A stretch of 42,355 bases of DNA from Oscillospiraceae bacterium. GTDB taxonomy: Bacteria; Bacillota; Clostridia; Oscillospirales; Oscillospiraceae. A model generated the notes under the pieces. The model saw only the letters and a program-made list of their open reading frames with translations, had not been told where the DNA came from and made no database searches. A program made the position numbers and the translations under genes. This document shows, piece after piece, positions 1 through 10,400 of the stretch (the stretch's first letter is position 1; each line of letters starts with the position of its first letter). The stretch is from assembly GCA_009785345.1 (NCBI GenBank), contig WQWL01000016.1, forward strand, positions 1 to 42,355, in the 5' to 3' direction.

Positions 1-622
1 TTGATCTTCGACCACTACATTAAGTGCAGGACCTGTCCCACTGTTCTCTACTTCTATTGTGTATACAATCGCATCGCCACGTTCGACTTCAACTGCTGTT
101 TCCAATGTATCACCATACTCAGGCGTCGCTGTCTTAGTCACGGATAGATCAGGATATACTTCATCTTCTTCATCTACTTCATGGTAGATAACTTCACTTC
201 TATAATCGGTGTCTTCACCATCTACTTCTGTGATGATGGCTTGGTTACGGAAGATTGTGCTATTTGGTGTCGCTGAACTTACTGTCGTTGGGATAATAAG
301 CATAAATGTTGTATCTGCTGCCAGCTCTTCAATTGTCCATGTTACTAGCTGACCACTTACTGTTACGACTACTCCTTCAGCTTCTAGCTCTGCTATTGTT
401 AGTAATGGTCCGGTGGTGCCGAACTGACCTTGGATACCCGCTTGGTTTATTGTCAGATAGGCCGGGATTTGGTCTTCAACTACTATATTAAGTGCAGGAG
501 CTGTTCCAAGGTTCTCTACTTCTATTGAGTATACAATCGTATCGCCACGTTCAACTTCAACTGCTGTTTCTAATGTATTACCATAATCAGGTGTCGCTGT
601 CTTTGTTATTTGTAGCTCAGGA
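1..622 (-). repeat. Tandem DUF11-encoding repeat, 468-bp period
   Basis: The stretches 1-154 and 469-622 are nearly the same DNA and encode the start of successive DUF11 units (156-codon period). The second unit runs off the window, so more copies may follow. Confidence 0.8.
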
Positions 623-2751
623 GCACCAATAAAACGGGTGCCTGTATAGTTAATGTCATAATTATTTAGCGCATGAGTACCCGGAAGACTTAATGGCGTT
701 GCCCAGAGGATATGTTCAGGGCTACCGCCCTCACCACCACCAGTATTATCACGATGAACCGGTACTGTTGAACCACGATTGCCTTGCCCATGGTCATGTG
801 GTGCATTAGCCCTATTGCCACCGAATACTACTCTATCACTAACTGTTAAGTTGTGATACCAGAGTGTCCAAATTCCACCACCATATTCGACTGCTGAATT
901 GTTTCGGAATGTTGCATCTCGTATATCCATCCTTCTATTCCCAAGAAGGATACCGCCGCCGTTATCGCGGACACCATTTTCAACATCATCTGTACCGGCA
1001 TGGTTACCAGTAATTGTTCCATTAATGATTGTAACCGGACCAACAGAATAATCTGTTGACGCAACAAACATACCGCCACCGCTATTGCCGGCCCTATTTT
1101 CGTGAATCGACCCAGACACATTATTGATTGTAACCTCGGTACGCGGACCAACATATATACCACCGCCATTACCGTTTACCTCATCTAGTGCTTCGTTGTT
1201 ATGAACTACACCGCCAGTCATGATAAACGTTAATGGGTAAGTACGAATAGGATTTGCTCCTATATTAAACAGACGAATTCCGCCACCTATGCTCTGCTCA
1301 GCTACGTTATTACCAATGAAACCGCCTTCCATTATAAACGTACCGAATTCGGAAGCAAAGTCAACGCCACCTCCGCTGTACGCAGCAGTGTTATTAACAA
1401 TAGTGGCATTCCCACCGATTGTTAAAGTTTGATTATTGTTAGTACCAATATGGATGCCTCCACCCCTTGCATTCGCAACTACTCCTGTTCCTATTGCCTG
1501 GTTATTCCTGATATCCGCTTCACCGCCAATGTATATCGATCCCCCGTTAGCGGAACTGTGCATAGCACCACCTTGGTAAGTGCGAGCAGTATTACCCCTC
1601 ATCTCACCGCCGGTCATTGTAAAGGTTGTGCCCGCATGATAGAAACGTATACCGCCACCGTTAGTTGCGGCCGTATTGTTATTGATTCCGCCACCAATCA
1701 TGGTGAAGCTACCGCTGACTTGCAATCCACCACCGCTATTTGATCTTGCTTCGTTATATTCTACAAAACCGTTATTGATTACTGTTTCTGATCCCGAACC
1801 GCGTATATATACACCACCACCTAGAAGTCCTGCTTGATTACCTTGAATTCTAGCAGCACCGTTCATTATGAATCTATTGTTATTGCCGAGCATTGCCACT
1901 CCGCCACCTTCGCGTGCTTCACTATTCATGATTCTGGCAGTGCCGTTCATTATAAGTGTGCTGCGGTCTCCGACAAAGCGAACGCCGCCGCCAGCGCGTT
2001 CGGTGTTTGACAGAGTTGTCAAGTTAGTATGACTGTTTTGAATAGTGGCAGCACCATTCATTATGAGCGTGCTACGAGCGCCTTCAACAGTAATACCACC
2101 ACCAAAATTAACATTACCGGGAGCACCGACTAAATCGCTAACACCGACAACACCACAAAGTGTGACATTAGTCAGTCTGAGTGTTGTATCAGCACCAACA
2201 ATAAAGTGCCTGCCCGTACCCAGCGGTCGAGTGATTGTAAAATCGCCAACGAGTGTTACATCCACACCTGATGGAACTAAAATTGGTGCACCTGTTATGG
2301 TAATATTATTATCGATTGTGATTATCACCGTTCCAGTAGCACCCTCTACTGCACTTCTGAGTCCTGCTTCATCGTTTACAATGCTTAACATTTCAATATC
2401 GATATATTCATTATAATAAGCAAGTTCTATTTCTTCTGCTTCATTATTGTAGTCATCTTCGTAGCTATACTCATCTTCGTCATAGTATAACTCGTCAGCA
2501 TCAAATGGAGTTTCTGCACCATCCGAGGAATCATATGAGTATTCATCCTGATAATCATTGCTATCAGCGACCACTCCTTGATATACGAAATCCTCATCGT
2601 AATCTGTCGCATAATCCAGGAATCCTGCTGCAATGGTACTAAGCATCATAAGTGTAGCCATTGTTATTGCAAGCAATCGATTTCCAATGTTGGTTCGGCT
2701 AACACGAGCCGAGCGCTTCCCTTTTCTAAAATTCATCAGTTTGTAACTCAT
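1..2751 (-). CDS. Surface beta-helix/DUF11 repeat protein, 3' end cut off by window
   Basis: The frame is open from an ATG at 2751 to the window edge (917 codons, no stop), so the C-terminus and any anchor are unseen. The start was chosen because GGAGG lies nine bases upstream. An in-frame ATG three codons earlier overlaps that site. Residues about 25-45 form a Sec signal sequence after a basic start. Residues about 46-95 are a linker very rich in Asp, Glu and Tyr. A long tract of GGG-(I/V)-x and NNxA-type repeats follows (about 100-680), typical of right-handed parallel beta-helices such as Pmp-like surface proteins. Two DUF11 units, starting ITKTATPDYG and VTKTATPEYG, close the visible part. 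In Gram-positives such proteins are exposed adhesin-like or stalk proteins; the ligand is unknown. It has its own promoter. Whether it carries the tail module of its neighbours cannot be told. Confidence 0.8.
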   Translation of the reverse strand, partial: MSYKLMNFRKGKRSARVSRTNIGNRLLAITMATLMMLSTIAAGFLDYATDYDEDFVYQGVVADSNDYQDEYSYDSSDGAETPFDADELYYDEDEYSYEDDYNNEAEEIELAYYNEYIDIEMLSIVNDEAGLRSAVEGATGTVIITIDNNITITGAPILVPSGVDVTLVGDFTITRPLGTGRHFIVGADTTLRLTNVTLCGVVGVSDLVGAPGNVNFGGGITVEGARSTLIMNGAATIQNSHTNLTTLSNTERAGGGVRFVGDRSTLIMNGTARIMNSEAREGGGVAMLGNNNRFIMNGAARIQGNQAGLLGGGVYIRGSGSETVINNGFVEYNEARSNSGGGLQVSGSFTMIGGGINNNTAATNGGGIRFYHAGTTFTMTGGEMRGNTARTYQGGAMHSSANGGSIYIGGEADIRNNQAIGTGVVANARGGGIHIGTNNNQTLTIGGNATIVNNTAAYSGGGVDFASEFGTFIMEGGFIGNNVAEQSIGGGIRLFNIGANPIRTYPLTFIMTGGVVHNNEALDEVNGNGGGIYVGPRTEVTINNVSGSIHENRAGNSGGGMFVASTDYSVGPVTIINGTITGNHAGTDDVENGVRDNGGGILLGNRRMDIRDATFRNNSAVEYGGGIWTLWYHNLTVSDRVVFGGNRANAPHDHGQGNRGSTVPVHRDNTGGGEGGSPEHILWATPLSLPGTHALNNYDINYTGTRFIGAPELQITKTATPDYGNTLETAVEVERGDTIVYSIEVENLGTAPALNIVVEDQIPAYLTINQAGIQGQFGTTGPLLTIAELEAEGVVVTVSGQLVTWTIEELAADTTFMLIIPTTVSSATPNSTIFRNQAIITEVDGEDTDYRSEVIYHEVDEEDEVYPDLSVTKTATPEYGDTLETAVEVERGDAIVYTIEVENSGTGPALNVVVEDQ

Positions 2752-2803
2752 AAAGTGCATCCTCCATTTATCCTGTACCATCTTTAGTTAGTTATTACTT
2801 GGT

Positions 2804-2832
2804 ATAATATACTCTATTCGCTGAGATTTCAA
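2804..2832 (-). promoter_or_regulatory. Promoter of the beta-helix/DUF11 gene
   Basis: On the minus strand TTGAAA (2832-2827) and TATTAT (2809-2804) are 17 bases apart. The start codon is about 50 bases downstream. Confidence 0.65.
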
Positions 2833-2910
2833 GTGCTTTTTTACATTTTCGCAAAATAAAATAATCACACTTTTGTACCATAACACACACCCAAACCATT
2901 TGCAATAGTC

Positions 2911-2951
2911 TGGGTGTGAAAAGCCATTTTTTGGGTATGAACGGTCATTTT
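2911..2951. repeat. Imperfect 20-bp direct repeat upstream of a promoter
   Basis: TGGGTGTGAAAAGCCATTTT (2911-2930) and TGGGTATGAACGGTCATTTT (2932-2951) match at 16 of 20 positions. They lie about 80-120 bases upstream of the -35 box of the beta-helix gene, where an activator could bind. The first unit is also half of an inverted repeat with 2886-2893. Confidence 0.4.
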
Positions 2952-3122
2952 CCGTTTGTTCAGAAGCATATGGTTAAATTTCGCTATAAAAAATGGCTCT
3001 GTCGATATACATATTTCTCCACATAGCGGTCCGGCGACCGTTTAATGGGCTGTTGCGACCCCGTAACAGGGTGCGAGGATTCGCAAAAAGGCTGGCAAGA
3101 CCTGATATAAAGGAGCGCAGAA

Positions 3123-3251
3123 ATGTTCATATTCTCCCTAAATTCCGCATGTAATTGCCGAATATTTAAGAAGAAATTATCACGTTGGGAAGAAGAGCTG
3201 GAATATGGCAAGAGCGTGAAGAAAGCAGAAGATAACTTCTGTATTGCATAG
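3123..3251 (+). CDS. Possible small protein, 42 residues
   Basis: An ATG at 3123 is preceded by AAGGAG with a seven-base gap and opens a 42-codon frame ending in TAG. The product would be basic and partly helical (FKKKLSRWEEELEYGKSVKK) with no signal peptide. A hairpin that could end its transcript lies 55 bases downstream. I recognise no family. It is the only short frame in this gap with a good ribosome site, but it could equally be the relic of a longer gene. Confidence 0.25.
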   Translation: MFIFSLNSACNCRIFKKKLSRWEEELEYGKSVKKAEDNFCIA

Positions 3252-3306
3252 GTATGGTAAAACTAACGCATTTTTCGATTCATGATACAAGCAAGAATAT
3301 TAAAAA

Positions 3307-3346
3307 GCAACCCTGAACGCTGTTTGTGATAAGCATTCGGGGTTGC
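3307..3346 (+). terminator. Hairpin, possible terminator
   Basis: GCAACCC-TGAACGCT pairs with AGCATTCG-GGGTTGC around a short loop. Only a weak T run (ACTTTATG) follows on the plus strand, so termination is uncertain. Confidence 0.35.
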
Positions 3347-3507
3347 AACTTTATGTAACTACATCAGCCTCTCGTTAGTATTTGAATCTGTTCACCTGCG
3401 GGCGGGTATGACATAATGGTTGCTGCTCGCAATATCAATCTTCGGGCAGATGAACAGAACGTAGCGCTTGTATATGATAATTATATGCGAAATAGGATAA
3501 ACCCGTT

Positions 3508-3552
3508 CGGGCTTTCTTCAGGAGGTATACTGTTCCTCCCAAAGAAAGCCCG
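3508..3552 (-). terminator. Terminator-like hairpin after the gene at 3584
   Basis: CGGGCTTTCTT-AGGAGG pairs with CCTCCC-AAGAAAGCCCG. It stands 31 bases past the stop codon. The inner GGGAGGA is shared with the terminators of the sister genes. The T run is weak. Confidence 0.55.
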
Positions 3553-3583
3553 ACAATTAAAAAATCGTGATACTATTCTTCTG

Positions 3584-6500
3584 CTATTCTATTTCTTCTG
3601 GTTCCGGCACTACTACCAGACAACGTCGAGTTGCATCTCTGTGTATGCTGATATTTGCTCCATCATACAGATACACATCTCCGCAAACATCCCAACAGTA
3701 GTTAACTGATGCACGTATGGTAAATCTACCGTCACTTCCGACTACAACATTACCTTCATTGAAGAATCTTGAGCCGGTTACATTTTCTACCCAACCATTA
3801 ACAATCAGGTTACCGCCATCTGCAACTGTTATTGTACTTCCATTACCTTGGTTGTTGACTCTTCCGCCAGGAAGTACCACTAGATTACCTTCAATAATAA
3901 ACTCTACATCGCCACGTTGTATATTTAATGTGGTTTGAACATATAGTGTTCTTCCTTCAGGTATCACGAATGGACTGTGCTGTGTAAATATGCCCAAGTT
4001 ACCGCGCGTCGTAAGGATAACATCGCCATCCTCAAGTAAATCTGCTAAACGATTTGGATTTGTGCCATCAAAAACTGCATCTACAGTAAATGGCTCAAGT
4101 ACCAAACGTCTGTCTGAGCGCGTGCCGACGTTGTGGAACGTAATACCCGGCTCACCTTGTAGGAGAATCGGATCAAGAATTGCTATTGCTAATGTGTACT
4201 CGCTATTAGATAAGTTAGCAGGCACAGTTACGGAAAACTCAACTTCTGTACGTCCATCGTTAGCAGGAATAGAGATATTTCCGGCTACACCTAGTTCTGC
4301 AAAGCTACGATAATCAATGCGTGTGCCGTCAGCAGTATAGCGGTGTGCCCCGGCTGGAGGACGTGCATTGTTTATTGGTCTGTGACGTGGCATCCATTCA
4401 GTGATGTCGATATCTTCGATGATTTGTCTGCCCACCACATTGCCGTTGCTATCTACGAATGAGGCTTCAAATGGCCAGCTGCGATAGAAGGGCGCAACAC
4501 CTCTATTGTTTACTACAATTCTCACATCCACTGTTTCGCCGCGCACAAGTTCACCTGTTACTTCGGCTTCTTCAAGTGTGAATCTGTAGCCCATGTTATC
4601 GTATGCTGCATCGTTATTCTTGTGTGCACGCTGCATGTCACCGGTTGTGGCATTGGTGCGTCCGGCATTCGGTCCGCGAGGTGCCATATTCGATACATGT
4701 GTCCAGCGGAATGAATCTAGAGTGTTCATAATATGAACTCTATTTATACCATTAGCATTACCCCATGCTGTGCTGTCACGACCATAGTCATGCATTGCAC
4801 CTCTATGGAGGTCACCCATTAGACCTACATCAAATTGTACGTACTGCCAGAACCAGTTGGTTGGGCAAGATACGTCGCCGTATTCGCCACCTGTCCATGC
4901 ATGCATCCAATGTGTTGAATGCTGGGAAGCAGTTGTATATTGAGCACCGCTAAGACCGGTAAATTCAGGTACATTTGCCATATTTGCATTAATGTTTCCG
5001 GGACCTCCTGTTGGTCCGCCGTGACCGGGCCAACCACCCAAGAACCCTTGGCTTGCTGCATTGTTACCAGCAAGATTTTGACCTGTCATGCCTACAACAT
5101 ATTGAATGTTGTTATTATGACCTGTTTGATCGTTAAATTGACCGAAATTATGTCTTGAAAGAATCCAGTTCGGATAGCGCATACCTATTTGTACATTGTC
5201 ATTAGATGCGAAAGCATCGACATAGTGTGTTACAAACTGATATGCAAGTTGAGCATTCGGGAATGTACCCGTGTCTGCTGCTGGCCAGTTATGCCACTCG
5301 CCCCAGCGTCCAAGTGAGCCGAGTTGAACATTGGCAACTGCATTCCAGACTGAACCTGGACGTGCAATTTCTCCTGCCAATGCATTGATTGCTCTTTGAT
5401 GATAATCAAGCATTAAGTGATGCTCATATCTTGGACCCAGACCAACGCCGCCTGAAATGTCCGGTGGAGGAGTCAAGTACCATGTACCTTCAGGACCCCA
5501 GAAGTTATCCGGATGCCATCCATGGCTATTTTGTTGAGCCGATGGCGCTGCTCTTAGTCCGATGGGACGGCGATACGGAACACATCCGTCAGCGCATATT
5601 CTAAGATCCGCACCACTTGCCGGGTTTGGTATTGTGCAATGGAAATATCCTGACATGAATCTCGCAAAAAACGCTGCGTTCGGATCGTTAGGATTGCGCA
5701 TTCTTTGATACAAACCATCTCCCGGATCAAAGTCTGCACGATTTGGAATATTATCATCGCAAGCAGCATTCGGACGGTTTGGTTCTTCGCGCATTCTTTC
5801 AATCAGCCATGTGGGAATATCCGCAATCGCTTCGTTACGTAAGTTAATCATTGCAAGCTCTGTGTGACTTCTATTTAGACCTTGTGGGTCATTGTCATAC
5901 CAGCCACCCATGTAGTTATCACCATACCAATAGCCAAATGGTGAGCCAAACGGATAGTCCATGACGAAACGCAATTGAACATATACACCCAGTCTGGCAT
6001 ACTCTGCAAGTGCTTTCGTAACAAGATTTCCACGTGCACATTGATATTGATCCATGTTCGGTCCAACTACCGGATAGTCACCTTTTGTATACATTCTGAC
6101 ATTGTCCCAATCAAATACACCTGGCTCGGGCTCAAGGCTTCTCCACGATACATATGCATAGCCATAGAATTGACCATCAAGAGGTCCATCAGTTTCTGAG
6201 AACGGAATTACATTTCCTGTCTCCGGACATGTTGTTGTGTGAATCCAAGTTGCAGGGCAATTTTCAGGATCTGCGCATGTGTGAACAGGTGCTTCACTGC
6301 TTTGCAGATTTGCACCACCACCTCTTAGCGGGTTGAAGATAATATCGAAATCTTCCGTCGGAAAATATACACCTTCAGGGTTATAGCGATCAAAGCTTGT
6401 TGCTTGGAGTAATGTTGCAGTGTTTGTCGGTAAATGCACAGCAGTGCCTCTGCGAGCAGTTTCGGTATTACCTTGAGTTCCGCCTGCCATACCGCGCCAC

Positions 6501-7204
6501 GAAATACTTACAGCTTCCGGATCTGGATTACCAATTTGATCCAATCTCAGACGCATGCCGGTCCAGTCTCTGAAGTATTCCATACCAATACGAGAAAGAC
6601 GTTCAGCATCTCTGTCCGGATCATTATCTGCGCCAAACCACTCCGGCATTTCTGTCCAACGGAAATGCTGATTGCCAGCATTAGTTGGGTTCACTTGTGC
6701 CGGTCTGGCGTACTCTGCACGATATTCATCCATATCGTTAAGGACACGATACAACCAGCCATTTGCAACGACATAACTGACATTCGGGCGTCCCATAAAA
6801 GTGAATCCCGGTACGCCTTCAATACTAATGTAGAATACGTTTCTTGTATCTCTATCAGGACGTGCATGACCCGTGGCAACTGCTCTGTTCCATGGCGTTG
6901 CATCTTCAATGATGGTATATAGTACATCACCACCGGATGTAGTTCTTAGAGTAAGATTACCTGCTGTATAGCTGGAATGATTAACGCGTCCCCACTCACT
7001 GCCCGTCATCTCATCCACACGACCTGTAAACTGTGCAAATGTTACACCTGTTACAGGAGGAAGTTCCTCCTCTTCAAACTGTGCATTAACAGTTAATGCA
7101 TCCGGACTTTCCGACTCTGTCGCCACTGCCGGAATTGTGATAGCACCCATTATGATAACTATCGACAATATCCATGCAATACTTCTTCTTAAACGTTTGC
7201 TCAT
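3584..7204 (-). CDS. Secreted DUF4832-type glycosidase-like protein with shared tail module (paralogue A)
   Basis: 1206 residues. I start at ATG 7204, where AGGAG sits seven bases upstream, instead of the in-frame ATG at 7222. Residues 1-30 are a Sec signal peptide. Residues about 55-265 form a beta-rich domain shared by all five paralogues. From about 285 a TIM-barrel-like core follows: FNPLRGGG, WRSLEPEPG, VQLRFVMDYP, then LGRWGEWHNWP (Glu near 636) and TGGEYGD (Glu near 774). These resemble DUF4874/DUF4832 proteins, whose activity I do not know; the two Glu motifs are candidate catalytic sites. A beta-sandwich (about 870-1040) and the tail module (1045-1195, with YCWDVCGD) end the protein. 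It is closest to the gene at 26217; both have a Cys-rich insert ahead of the FYGYAY motif. It has its own promoter, so is probably monocistronic. Confidence 0.8.
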   Translation of the reverse strand: MSKRLRRSIAWILSIVIIMGAITIPAVATESESPDALTVNAQFEEEELPPVTGVTFAQFTGRVDEMTGSEWGRVNHSSYTAGNLTLRTTSGGDVLYTIIEDATPWNRAVATGHARPDRDTRNVFYISIEGVPGFTFMGRPNVSYVVANGWLYRVLNDMDEYRAEYARPAQVNPTNAGNQHFRWTEMPEWFGADNDPDRDAERLSRIGMEYFRDWTGMRLRLDQIGNPDPEAVSISWRGMAGGTQGNTETARRGTAVHLPTNTATLLQATSFDRYNPEGVYFPTEDFDIIFNPLRGGGANLQSSEAPVHTCADPENCPATWIHTTTCPETGNVIPFSETDGPLDGQFYGYAYVSWRSLEPEPGVFDWDNVRMYTKGDYPVVGPNMDQYQCARGNLVTKALAEYARLGVYVQLRFVMDYPFGSPFGYWYGDNYMGGWYDNDPQGLNRSHTELAMINLRNEAIADIPTWLIERMREEPNRPNAACDDNIPNRADFDPGDGLYQRMRNPNDPNAAFFARFMSGYFHCTIPNPASGADLRICADGCVPYRRPIGLRAAPSAQQNSHGWHPDNFWGPEGTWYLTPPPDISGGVGLGPRYEHHLMLDYHQRAINALAGEIARPGSVWNAVANVQLGSLGRWGEWHNWPAADTGTFPNAQLAYQFVTHYVDAFASNDNVQIGMRYPNWILSRHNFGQFNDQTGHNNNIQYVVGMTGQNLAGNNAASQGFLGGWPGHGGPTGGPGNINANMANVPEFTGLSGAQYTTASQHSTHWMHAWTGGEYGDVSCPTNWFWQYVQFDVGLMGDLHRGAMHDYGRDSTAWGNANGINRVHIMNTLDSFRWTHVSNMAPRGPNAGRTNATTGDMQRAHKNNDAAYDNMGYRFTLEEAEVTGELVRGETVDVRIVVNNRGVAPFYRSWPFEASFVDSNGNVVGRQIIEDIDITEWMPRHRPINNARPPAGAHRYTADGTRIDYRSFAELGVAGNISIPANDGRTEVEFSVTVPANLSNSEYTLAIAILDPILLQGEPGITFHNVGTRSDRRLVLEPFTVDAVFDGTNPNRLADLLEDGDVILTTRGNLGIFTQHSPFVIPEGRTLYVQTTLNIQRGDVEFIIEGNLVVLPGGRVNNQGNGSTITVADGGNLIVNGWVENVTGSRFFNEGNVVVGSDGRFTIRASVNYCWDVCGDVYLYDGANISIHRDATRRCLVVVPEPEEIE

Positions 7205-7258
7205 AATATGTCTCCTATTCATTATTAAACACCACTTAATTAGTGTTCCTTAATAAGT

Positions 7259-7287
7259 ATTATATGATTGATGGTGTCTCATTTCAA
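7259..7287 (-). promoter_or_regulatory. Promoter of paralogue A
   Basis: TTGAAA (7287-7282) and TATAAT (7264-7259) are 17 bases apart on the minus strand, about 55 bases before the start codon. The sequence just downstream (ATACTTA...) is like that of the promoter at 11866. Confidence 0.75.
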
Positions 7288-7290
7288 GAC

Positions 7291-7308
7291 TTATTGTAAT
7301 TTTGTAAG
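7291..7308. promoter_or_regulatory. Conserved box upstream of promoter A
   Basis: The 18 bases TTATTGTAATTTTGTAAG (plus-strand reading) lie just upstream of the -35 box. An identical copy lies in the equivalent place at 11898-11915. This suggests a regulator site or an AT-rich UP element. Confidence 0.55.
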
Positions 7309-7377
7309 AATTACCAAATTGGTTTGTGGAATATGTCTTTTTGTCCTTTTTCTAGCTGTTGTTGGCAACAAAACAAT

Positions 7378-7418
7378 GCTCCTCCCAAAATTAAGTCTGA
7401 ACTTTCTTTGGGAGGAGC
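7378..7418 (-). terminator. Terminator after paralogue B
   Basis: On the minus strand GCTCCTCCCAAA pairs with TTTGGGAGGAGC and is followed by ATTGTTTTG. It begins 54 bases past the stop at 7472. Confidence 0.75.
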
Positions 7419-7471
7419 TATTATTTCTACCTATTCAGAAAGATCGTGTTTGTTACACTTTTACTGTAATG

Positions 7472-10400
7472 CTATTCTTCCGGCTCTATCACCGGACAAC
7501 GTCTGGTTGCATCTCTGTGAATGCTGATATTTGCTCCATCATATAGATACACATCTCCGCAGCATTCCCAACAATAGTACACTGATGCACGTACGGTAAA
7601 TCTGCCATTACTTCCAACTGTGACATTGCCTTCGTTGAAGAATCTTGAGCCGGTTACATTTTCTACCAAACCATTAACAATCAGGTTACCGCCATCTTCA
7701 ACCGTTATTGTACTTCCGTTACCTTGATTGTTGACTCTTCCGCCAGGAAGTACAACCAGATTACCATAGATTTGAAGCTCTACATCGCCTCGTTGTACAT
7801 TCAATGTCGTTTGGATGTATAGAGTTCTTCCTTCTGGTATCACAAATGGGCTGTGCTGTGCAAATATACCCAAGTTACCACGTGTTGTCAGGATAACATT
7901 GCTAGTTTTCAATAGGTCTACTAAGCGATTTGGGTTTGTGCCATCGAACTCAACAGTTGGCACAACCACTCCGTCAGTCACAACAAATGGCTCAAGTACA
8001 AGACGCATGTCGCTACGAACCGGATAGTTATGGAAACGGATACCTGGATTGTAATCTCTAAGAATCGGATCCAGTATAGCAATAGCTAAGGTGTGCTCAC
8101 CTTCAGGAAGGCTTGCAGGAATTGTCACTGCAAAATTGACTTCACTACGTCCATCAAATGCCGGAATATTCACTGTACCTTGTTGTGCTTGCTCAGCGCC
8201 CGGACGATAGTATACGCGTACTTCTTCGCCTGTAATATGACTGGTGACATAACGGTGATGTGTCATAGGCGGTCGTGCATTACTGAATGCACGGTGACGT
8301 GGAAGCCACTCTACGATATCTACACAATCAATAATGATTGCATCAGCTACTTGTCCTTCAGCGTTGATAAAGGACACTTCAAGCGGCCAGCTACGATGGA
8401 ATGGCGCAACACCGCGGTTGCTTACAACCATGTTCATGTCAACTGTTTCGCCACGATAGAGATTGCCATCGACTGCTACTTCTTCAACTACAAATCTATA
8501 GCCCATGTTGTCGAACATTGCGTCGTTGTTTTTATGCATTCTTTGATCTGTTGCATTACCTGGACGCGGACGACCCGCAATCGGACCACGAGGTGCAAGA
8601 TTCGATACATTACTCCAGCGGAAGGCGTATATGGTACGCATGATGGAGTTGAATTGCGGCTGTCCCCATCCGGAAACTAAATCACCACGTGAGATATCAC
8701 ATGTTACTGTTGAGCGAGGCGCTGCAGGGTTGGCAACGGAGGCAGAGGTGTCACCATACTCGCCACCGGACCATCTGTGCATCCAAAATGTAGGATCAGA
8801 GACGGCATTATTAAAGTTAGCTGCAGGAGTTCCCGGTATTCCTGTAAATGCCGGTACATTGGCCATATTGGCATTGCGGTTATACGTTATACTTGCAATG
8901 TTTACACCAATACCCGCATTGTGACCCGGTCCGCCTGCATGGTCAGTCGCACTTAGGTTTTGCTGTGCAATAACATTGACTTGTTCAAAGTGGGAAGTCT
9001 GACCGGCTTCATCATGGAAGTAGCCCATGCCATATCTCACACCAATCCAGTTTGCATAGCGCATACCAATGTGTACATTGGGGTTGCATGCGAATGCATC
9101 TATGTAGTGACGTACAAATGGATACGCAATTTGAGCATTCGGGAATGTGCCGGCATTTGCAGTTGGCCAGTTGTGCCACTCACCCCAGTGACCAAGTGTG
9201 CCGAGCTGTACTTGCACGACTGCGTTCCAGTCAGAACCAGGTCTTGCAATTTCTTCGGCTAGTAAGTTAATTAGTTGCTCGTGATAATCTAATAGTAAGT
9301 GGTGGTCATATCTCGGTGCAAGACCTACCGCACCGGAGATTGCAGGCCATGAGTAGTACCACATACCTTCCGGTCCCCAGTTGTTGTCTGGATGCCAACC
9401 TGCGAGGCGTTGGAGGCGACCGGTTCCATCAGAACAGTTGCCATCAACATTTGCTCTAACACCTGCCGGACGACGATAAGGAATACAACCGTCAGGACAT
9501 ACACGAAGATCAGCACCACCGGCTGGATTTGGAATTGCGCAACGGAAAAGTCCGTCTGTTACGCGTACAGGTTCGCCTTCTGCCGGATAGTAATATATTA
9601 CGTTATCATAATGTACGAATGGTTGATCTCTAAACCCTTGCCAGAATAATGCATGGGTATCGTTAGAATCTCTCATTCTGTCAAACAAACCATCATCTAC
9701 ATAACCGCCTTCGCCGCCATTTGCATTAGCATCCCATACGAAGTGACGTCTGTCAGGTTGGAATGGGATATTATGTTCGCAATTGTCATTTGGACGATTT
9801 GACTCGCGACGCATTGTCGCAACAGCCCAATCAGGAATATCTGCAATTGTACGATTTCTCAGGTTAACTGCACTACCTTGTTGTGCAGCACTAAGAGGAG
9901 TACCGCCATCATATGGAGGTGGGAAGTAATGCGCCGGAATCGGCACAAAGCCCGTGCCTGTTCTGTGGCCTGTTGGAAGATCCATGATCATGCGCAATTG
10001 AACATATTGTCCTCTGCTCGCATAATCTGCCATTAAATTTTCAAGCAATGGTGCACGCGGACCCCATTCGTCTCTATTTGGACCCCATACAGGATAGTCG
10101 TTCCAAATATATATTCTGGCTTGACTCAAGTCAACTTCATCTCTATTGGGCTGTAGACTTCTCCAGGATACATATGCATAACCCAGCGATTGTCCGGTGG
10201 GCGCACCACCTGATTGCATATTGGCACCGCCCCCTACCAGAGGGTTGAGAATGATACCAAAATACTCAGTCGGATAGTATACGCCTTCATCGCGTACACG
10301 TGCAAATCTCGCTGTTACAGGCATTAAAGATGTTCCGCCTGCAGGTAGATGTGCCGGTGTTGTACTGCGAACTGTTGCATCAAAAGCTTGCCATGAAATG

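Larger units (their letters stand above)
2752..3583. other. 832-bp intergenic region
   Basis: The region lies between two minus-strand genes. It holds the promoter of the beta-helix gene, an imperfect direct repeat (2911-2951) with an overlapping inverted repeat (CACACCCA at 2886-2893, TGGGTGTG at 2911-2918), one short candidate ORF with a ribosome site (3123-3251), a hairpin (3307-3346) and the terminator-like hairpin of the next gene (3508-3552). The middle, about 2960-3480, resembles no gene I know and may be a decayed element. Confidence 0.6.

Noticed and set aside
1429-1743. 104-codon plus-strand frame in the beta-helix gene
   Set aside because: Shadow of the GGG/NN repeat region, which is clearly coding on the minus strand.
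2984-3211. 75-codon minus-strand frame in the first intergenic gap
   Set aside because: No ribosome site and low-complexity Ser start; the plus-strand 42-codon frame there is better supported.
6434-6922. 162-codon plus-strand frame
   Set aside because: Antisense to paralogue A in its conserved beta domain; composition is that of a reversed coding strand.
8093-8680. 195-codon plus-strand frame
   Set aside because: It lies wholly inside paralogue B on the other strand, has no ribosome site and no recognisable domain; an antisense shadow.
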